Shown here one piece after another: positions 53,139 to 64,000 of a stretch of DNA of 64,000 bases. The translations under genes were made by a program, and so were the position numbers. Each line of letters starts with the position of its first letter. The stretch's first letter is position 1. The DNA comes from Lates calcarifer. Lineage: Eukaryota > Chordata > Actinopteri > Centropomidae. The notes under the pieces are model-generated. The model was not told the DNA's origin, did no database searches, and saw only the letters and a list, made by a program, of their open reading frames with translations. Location of the stretch: positions 22,387,742-22,451,741 of the forward strand of contig NC_066843.1 in assembly GCF_001640805.2 (NCBI RefSeq), given 5' to 3'.

Positions 53139-54925
53139 GTATTAGTATATTATGTATAGTATTAGTATATTATTTGGTCTAAACTCATCTGGCCCAACTG
53201 AAGACTTTTCCTCTTTGTAGCCTTTTAACTTAGATATTTTATGACAAATATTAAAGTCTATTTCGTTATTAACATAAGTTGCATGCAGCATTACTGTTGG
53301 TAGGTTAAGATGGCCGTAGTTAATGTTTCTTAGTAGAAGCAGTCTTGTAAAGCAAAAGTTTGAACAGAATCTCCTAAAAAATCACAGTATTGATAAGACG
53401 TAATTTTTACTAAATGTTGCCAGTGTAATCTCAACAACAGATAACTGAATAATTTAGCTTTAGGTCTGGTTTTGCTTCAGTCGTTTCACATTAACTTGCA
53501 TCCAGTAGCTGCAACAACCTGGGACAACAACTGAGCCTGAGACATTGTCCTCCTGTCCCTGCCAAGTTTGCAGCACTGCCTAGCATCACAGCTAGGCTAA
53601 CATGAGTGGTTAGCAGATGAGAGATTATCAGTATTTACAGCAAACAGCTGTGTGGCAGTATGGGGGAACTGAGCTAATGTAAATTCATGCTAACATCTTA
53701 GTTTAACAAGTTCATGTGCTGATATTGACTAATTTACTGGAGAATGTCATTGGTTGTGAAGGTATTTGGTCGTAAAGCAAAGTATTGGACAAACTTAAAT
53801 TTTACCTCATGACCTTGGTAGACAAGAATTCAGGAGATCACCAAAGTTATTAAAACTTTATCTTGCAGCAACCATCTGCAACTATCTGCAACAAATACAG
53901 TATTGGCAAGGCAATACCAAGACATTTATAACCTTGCCATTCACATACTTTAATGGCAGATTCCATTTAGCTGCCTCAGTCTCAGGGTACTGGAATTGTG
54001 CATGTTGGTTCACTGTCACATTGTCATTGCTTTCTGGGTCATATTGATCAGAACCACGGTCATTGGTAAAAAGCCTGTGTTCCTATTGTAACGAGTAAAA
54101 TTTTTGTCCAACCAATACTTGTTGAGAGATTTCACCTACCAACAAAAAATAATAATGTTTCATACTGTATCTTTGTATCTCTGTAATTATCAATTCAATA
54201 TCTTTTCACCTTGGGCTTTGGGAAATTGTGATGGCTATTGTTTTCACTATATTCTGATATTTCACAAATTAAAAAAATGATCACATACTGCAGCTATAGT
54301 TTTGCTGCCCACAGCTCTGGACAGCTTTAGTCACAAGTACAAACATCCCACACAATCACATGAGCATTTCAGTTTCAAGATTTTGAGAGGCGTACAATTT
54401 TGCAAACAACATGATCTGTCATCACTTTTTTTGGTCAGCATCTCCTGTGGAAAACCAACAATGAATTTATGTACAATGTACAGTGTATTTCTGTAAGTTA
54501 AAGAATTCCATTGCTGTCCATGTAATGTGTCAGTGGACTGACGATTGGTCACAATGTGGATTTGTGGTGGTGCTTTAGTAATCTTATGGTTTATCTCCTC
54601 TTTTTGATGAGTCATTGTTCATTTTCTATTTTTTTTTAGCATGTGTTTCAGTCGCAATTTACATGTAGCACCTCCTGAAATACCACAGTAGAAATGTTAT
54701 TGCAGTGAACAAGTGCTACTTCAGTTACAGTAGAACCACCCTCAGGATAAATTAGACAAACCACACACACACATCCTTACACAAAGAGGGCATACAACAA
54801 ATTGCACAATGGCAATAATCAACTGCCTTAACCAGCCTGTCTATACATGATTTCATATGCCTGTAATTCAAAACATAACAGCCTTCATTTCCTCTCCCTC
54901 TGCCAACACTCCTTCCTTCCCTTGG
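53139..54925. other. Intergenic sequence between the hAT element and yipf2
   Basis: No gene or clear repeat seen, apart from a 21-base local duplication around 53139-53175 (TAGTATTAGTATATTAT twice). The part nearest 54925 would be yipf2 3' UTR. Confidence 0.4.
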
Positions 54926-59768
<4,843 letters not shown>

Positions 59769-60266
59769 TGTATCAGTGGCCAAATAGCAAACTCATGGAA
59801 GACCTAAGAGAAGATGAACACTGAGGTGAGACGGTATGCTCACATAATACAGGTTTCTGTAATCAGCTGATACCCTCCAGGCCAAACATCTGTTAATTCA
59901 CTAGGCAGCGAGCTACCATATCAGGAAGGTTCAAATGTAAACATACAATAATCAACGCCATTCAAAAGTCCTACAGACAAACGTTAAAAAAAATGTGTCG
60001 TTACCAGAAAAGCATAGATTAAAACTCGCAACCTGTCCGCAGAAGGATGACCCTGATGTTGATGGTGTCCACACGGCTGTGACAGCTAAAACTTGCTAAG
60101 CTAAACGTACGCTAGCACTGCATTTGTTTGACAGAATGTGGCTAACGTAAATATAACACGGTCCAGGTAGGCTTAACAAACTGACAGAAATTAATAAAAA
60201 AGATGGTAACGCTTGTTTCTCATAGCTAGCGCGATTGCTGGTAAAGGTAGGCAGGCTAGTTAGCGT

Positions 60267-60290
60267 CCCTTCCGGGACACGTCACCACGT
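60267..60290 (-). promoter_or_regulatory. Probable yipf2 core promoter elements
   Basis: Read on the - strand this has ACGTGGTGACGTGTCC and CCCGGAAGGG: a CRE-like GTGACGTG next to an ETS core (CCGGAAG). This pairing is typical of TATA-less housekeeping promoters. It lies about 500 bp upstream of the yipf2 ATG, consistent with a short 5' noncoding exon (donor CTG/GTAACG near 60003) and an acceptor near 59804. Functional role is inferred. Confidence 0.45.
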
Positions 60291-60308
60291 AAACAAAGCT
60301 GTCACAAG

Positions 60309-60311
<3 letters not shown>

Positions 60312-60357
<46 letters not shown>
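60312..60357. repeat. Poly(A) tract of 46 bases
   Basis: Pure A on the + strand, between the divergent yipf2 and timm29 starts. It could be the tail of an old retroposed sequence or a slippage-expanded tract. The surroundings to about 60600 are AT-rich and carry nothing else I recognise. Confidence 0.95.
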
Positions 60358-60359
<2 letters not shown>

Positions 60360-61008
60360 TTATTTGAACGAGTAAAAATACATTGAAATGCATAGAATAA
60401 CACAAAAAAATCTAGAAAAACGATACAAATAAATAAATTACTTAAGCTATCATTTAGACAGCAATAATAAACCAGGGGAAATTAAAGGAGCAAATTAAAA
60501 TACAGACAGAATACACTCTTTTAAATTACATAACATACAGTCACATTTCATTTAAGAAAACAAAATAAAAGTTTGGTACTAGAAAATCTCTTTCTGTATT
60601 TGATTGCTGGTAATATAATTACACAGAAATAATGTTTTCTTATATTGCGAGGTTGCTTTCCACTGGATCGCCCAATGGATCACTTAAGCATCTTGTATTT
60701 CATCACCAGACGTTCGTTAAAAATGGCGTACAGGACGGCACAAATTGTGTGCCAATGTGTGCAAATAGCATCCCATGCTACGCACACCTGGGTGTTTATC
60801 ATGTTATCAACTGGGTATAAATATTTTGGCATTTTTAACCTGGGAGCAAATAGCATCTGTCTTAGCTGAAATAAAAGGGGAAAAAAGTAATTATTACGAT
60901 GTTCCATCTTTCTCTGTCTCTCTCTCAGAGAATGTTTTAGACAGAGGACAGACGGGGCTTTATATACCTGGGGAACAGGCGTAATAGAATATAAACTCCT
61001 GCTATGGT

Positions 61009-61410
61009 CAGGATGTTACACACTCCGATGGAGTGGATGGCGCCATTTGTAGCCCTCCATTAAAATCAAAGAAGAAGAAGAAGAACGCGTTTTGGTGACA
61101 ACAAACGGAACGTTTGTGAGATAGAACTTTCTGTCGGAAGGCTAAAACCGATTCACCTCTCGGCGCCATTTTGGCTCCATGTGAGCTGTCCTCTGAACAG
61201 GGACACCACCTTTGACTAACTTGCGTCAGGATGTTACACTACTCCGATGGAGATGGATGGTCATATATGTAAGCCCTCCATTAAAATCTGAAGATCATGA
61301 AGAAGATGACGCAGTTTTGGTGACAACAAACGGAACTGAGATAGAACTTTCTGTCGGAAGGCTAAAACCGCCTCTATATTTTGGCTCCATGTGAGCTGCT
61401 CATGACAACC
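61009..61410 (+). repeat. Tandem duplication upstream of timm29
   Basis: Unit 1 (61009-61224) and unit 2 (61229-61410) share TCAGGATGTTACAC, CTCCGATGGAG, AGCCCTCCATTAAAATC, TTTTGGTGACAACAAACGGA, GATAGAACTTTCTGTCGGAA, GGCTAAAACCG and TTTTGGCTCCATGTGAGCTG in the same order. They differ by small indels and substitutions, so the duplication is not brand new. Unit 2 ends about 50 bp before the timm29 ATG, so it is probably 5' UTR or core promoter. Confidence 0.85.
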
Positions 61411-61462
61411 GGGCCTTACTTTTGTAAGAAAGTGACTGTCCCAGTAATTAAAATAAGTAGAA

Positions 61463-63566
61463 ATGGCTTCATTGCGTGTAGTGGTAAGGATGTTCTGTTC
61501 AGCGACAGAGGCAGCAGTGGCTCCGGTTACAAGCAGCCGCTGGGAAACACTGAAAAACAGTAAAGCAGGTGAGAAACTCGAGTCCTTTAGAGAAAGGTTA
61601 CAGGGACACCACTAGTTAGACTTTGACAAACGGTTTAACTTGCGTCCAAATTCACCAGTAATGTGATGTTTGTAGTGGGGGAACATGTCAATACTCAAGT
61701 AGCTACACTAGCATTGTAATCTGCTAATGTTATGCCATCATCAAGAGATGTAGATTATGAGTTTCTATACTGTCAGACAACACATATATGTTCCCTTCAT
61801 AATGTTGTTATTAACGTACATTGATAGCATGACAAAAACCTTAGTGTAGCCGAAATCAAGCATGTCAAGGCTGCCTTTATACCACTGAAGTTGGTTTTAT
61901 ATGTGTGAAGTCCCACCTTACAATTATCATGTCAAATTAACAACAATGTAAGGCATTTATGACAAATAAATGATACAGCTGGAAACTTGCACAACAGATA
62001 GAATACTAACCTGCTGGAAAAACATTCTCTTGCTGGTACATCTGAGAAATCAGGAGAAGGAGGAAATTAGCACTACATTTACACATGCAAACAGAGAATA
62101 TATATATGGAAAGTGATTGCAGACAAAATCATAGGCTCATCAGTTTTAATCTTAGTTGGTTATAAACCCATCTGACATTTGTCAGCATACAAGAAAAAAG
62201 TTTTCACTAATTTTATTTACAGTCACTGTCTAAACATTTTCACTGACTGCACTTTGCAGTGTGGTACTAAATATTCCTTTTTATATAATTTCTCTGACGT
62301 ACGTATCCACCAATTGGGCTTTCATTCTGTCTCGCAGCAGAACTTTGTCTCCCTCTAAGCCATTGTCTTATTATTTTAACCTTAATATATTTAGACATTA
62401 TAAATATATTGGATTGTTGTTAATTTCCCATGTTAATTGTTACCAGAGATTTAAATATTTCATACCAATAAATTGAGCTTTTAAGACAATGATAATTTTA
62501 AATGTTCTTGCAGAGTAATATACCATTGAATAAAGTGTGAAGATTTTTCATATATCTTTGATTGACTAAGCATATGATCGCTTGAGAGCTGCCATTAAAA
62601 CTTACTTTTACACTTCATTCTAGGTAGGACTTAGTCACCTGATAACTGTGTCTTACTGCTCACTCTCTGCCAAGGACCCTTTTACTTTTCAGCTGGTGCC
62701 CCAGGAATGTCCCCACTATTTCTTGAAATTCTAATTCTCACAGTCGCTTGCTTGACTGACCAGCTCGTCAGCACTGAAACCAGCTGCTGCAGTGTTTAGC
62801 TGAAATTAAAGCCTCAAGCTGGCCCCACATGCTTGGACCTCAATAAGGTGTGTGTGCTTAAGGCACTAGGCAGGACTAAGCATTTTCTCTTGTGCTGTCT
62901 ATAGGTGTGTGGTGTCGAAGCCTGGTCTCTGATTATAGAGAGGCATGTAAGGAGATGGTGGTTGGAGCCTGGGAGCGACCAATCAAAGCCACAGCTTACA
63001 CGACTCTGCTAGGTGGGGCCTGGGCCTGTTTCCATACAAAACCAGACCACCCATCCTTTGAGGCAGCTCTGCTCGAGTGCTCCAACCAGCTGGGCCTGCT
63101 GTCTCCATGGATCCGCAATATGACCTCCGATGGCCACGTGCAGAGCCTAGTAAAGCTACGTAATGAGGGCCGCCTCTGCTATGTGAGCCTGGGTCTTCTC
63201 TCTTTGGTTTACTCTGCTAACTACGACCCGGACACTACACTGTACGAAGCCCAGTGCTCCAATCTGTCAGTACGTTGGTGGGAGTTTCCTAAGCAGGTGC
63301 TAGATGTGGGCTTTGCCGGCCGCTGGTGGATCCTGAACTCAAAAATGCAGGACTATGATGTGAATGAGGAAGAGTTCAAGTACTTACCGGCCCATATGCA
63401 GTTAACATCACCACCCAGTGTTCAGGAGGTGGAAAGGAACGAGAAGTTGCACAAAGATTCCTGGTTAGCACTCACCATGGAGGACAAGGAGAAAGAGACA
63501 AGTGTTGTGGACAGAGAGGAGGAAAGGCAAATACAACCACTGAAAGAGGAGCAGACTCAAGCTTAA
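61463..63566 (+). CDS. timm29: Mitochondrial import inner membrane translocase subunit Tim29
   Basis: Two exons: 61463-61568 (start MASLRVVVRMFCSA) and 62905-63566 (TAA), joined in phase to give 255 residues. Tim29 is a metazoan subunit of the TIM22 complex, which inserts carrier proteins into the mitochondrial inner membrane and links to the TOM complex. Exon 1 supplies a basic, Arg-containing presequence and RWETLKNSKAG. Exon 2 begins VWCRSLVSDYREACKE, then a hydrophobic stretch around TAYTTLLGGAWACF (the single membrane segment), and the conserved VLDVGFAGRWWIL and YLPAHMQ blocks, ending in a charged tail. The exon 1 start is chosen because it alone joins in frame with exon 2. The 1.3-kb intron shows no clear feature. 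It runs divergently from yipf2. Confidence 0.95.
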
Positions 63567-64000
63567 GTGCTGTATGGATAGCAGCAGATACTTTACTGGA
63601 TAGAAGACTGTAACAATTCTTAATCTCATTTGTCATTAAGTGCTTTACATTTTTCAGCATTTGTCCATACTGTCCAGGGGAAGAGAAAATATCTGCACCT
63701 TTGTCTAATCAAAGTTAAACCAACCCCTCAGAATCCTTAGTTGTGTTTTATTTATTCTTGTTTCACAGAATTGCATTTATATTATAGACTAAATGTCAGT
63801 AAATCTGCAGCTATCTAAGATGTTTTATCTCAGTTGTCTCTCTACTCCACCATACTTATAATTAATTATCCAACCAGCCAATGACGTGGCAGCAGTGCAG
63901 TGCATAAAATCAGGCAGATACAGGTCAGTTAATGTTCACATCAAACATCAGAGTGATTCTGACTTTGACTGTGACTCACAAGTCATACACAAGTCTTCAG
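63567..64000 (+). other. timm29: Probable timm29 3' UTR and following sequence
   Basis: No ORF or repeat is recognised. No consensus AATAAA is obvious close to the stop, so the 3' end is not placed. Confidence 0.4.

Noticed and set aside
61381..61563. Small open frame of 60 codons over the timm29 first exon
   Set aside because: It is in a different frame; the frame starting at 61463 alone joins exon 2 correctly and gives RWETLKNSKAG before VWCRSL.
63472..63660. Minus-strand open frame over the end of timm29
   Set aside because: It is a shadow of the conserved plus-strand coding sequence.

Overview
The window is nuclear DNA from a teleost fish. Genes have long introns with GT-AG junctions. 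The spaces between exons are filled with teleost-type DNA transposons (Tc1/mariner, hAT, PIF/Harbinger, small foldback elements), tRNA-derived SINEs, LINE tails and CA/TG microsatellites. I assembled six protein-coding genes by joining exons and checking splice phase. A percomorph fish is my best guess for the species, but the sequence alone does not fix it.

Layout. (1) 1-2895: upstream sequence with a decayed PIF/Harbinger element. (2) 2896-5722 (+): the last four exons of an ALDH3B-type aldehyde dehydrogenase, ending in a CaaX box; its 5' exons lie outside the window. (3) 7356-15736 (-): complete seven-exon clpp (mitochondrial ClpP protease), whose last intron holds several Tc1/mariner and hAT copies. 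(4) 18623-20413 (+): two-exon G-protein gamma subunit, gng5-like. (5) 21864-40053 (+): carm1 (PRMT4), 16 coding exons. (6) About 41.5-54.9 kb: a gene-poor, transposon-rich stretch with nested insertions. (7) 54926-59768 (-): yipf2, eight coding exons. (8) 61463-63566 (+): timm29, two exons.

The order and orientation carm1(+), yipf2(-), timm29(+) match my recollection of human 19p13.2, so this block looks like ancestral vertebrate synteny. The genes otherwise act in separate processes: aldehyde oxidation, mitochondrial proteolysis, G-protein signalling, arginine methylation, Golgi membrane traffic and mitochondrial inner-membrane import.

The most notable points are a (TG)28 tract directly against a yipf2 splice acceptor, three single-step frame breaks in otherwise well-conserved exons (one in carm1, two in yipf2; consensus errors are the likeliest cause), a tandem duplication just upstream of timm29, and several datable nested transposon insertions. 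I found no new enzymatic or defence system, no rRNA or functional tRNA gene, and no CRISPR array.
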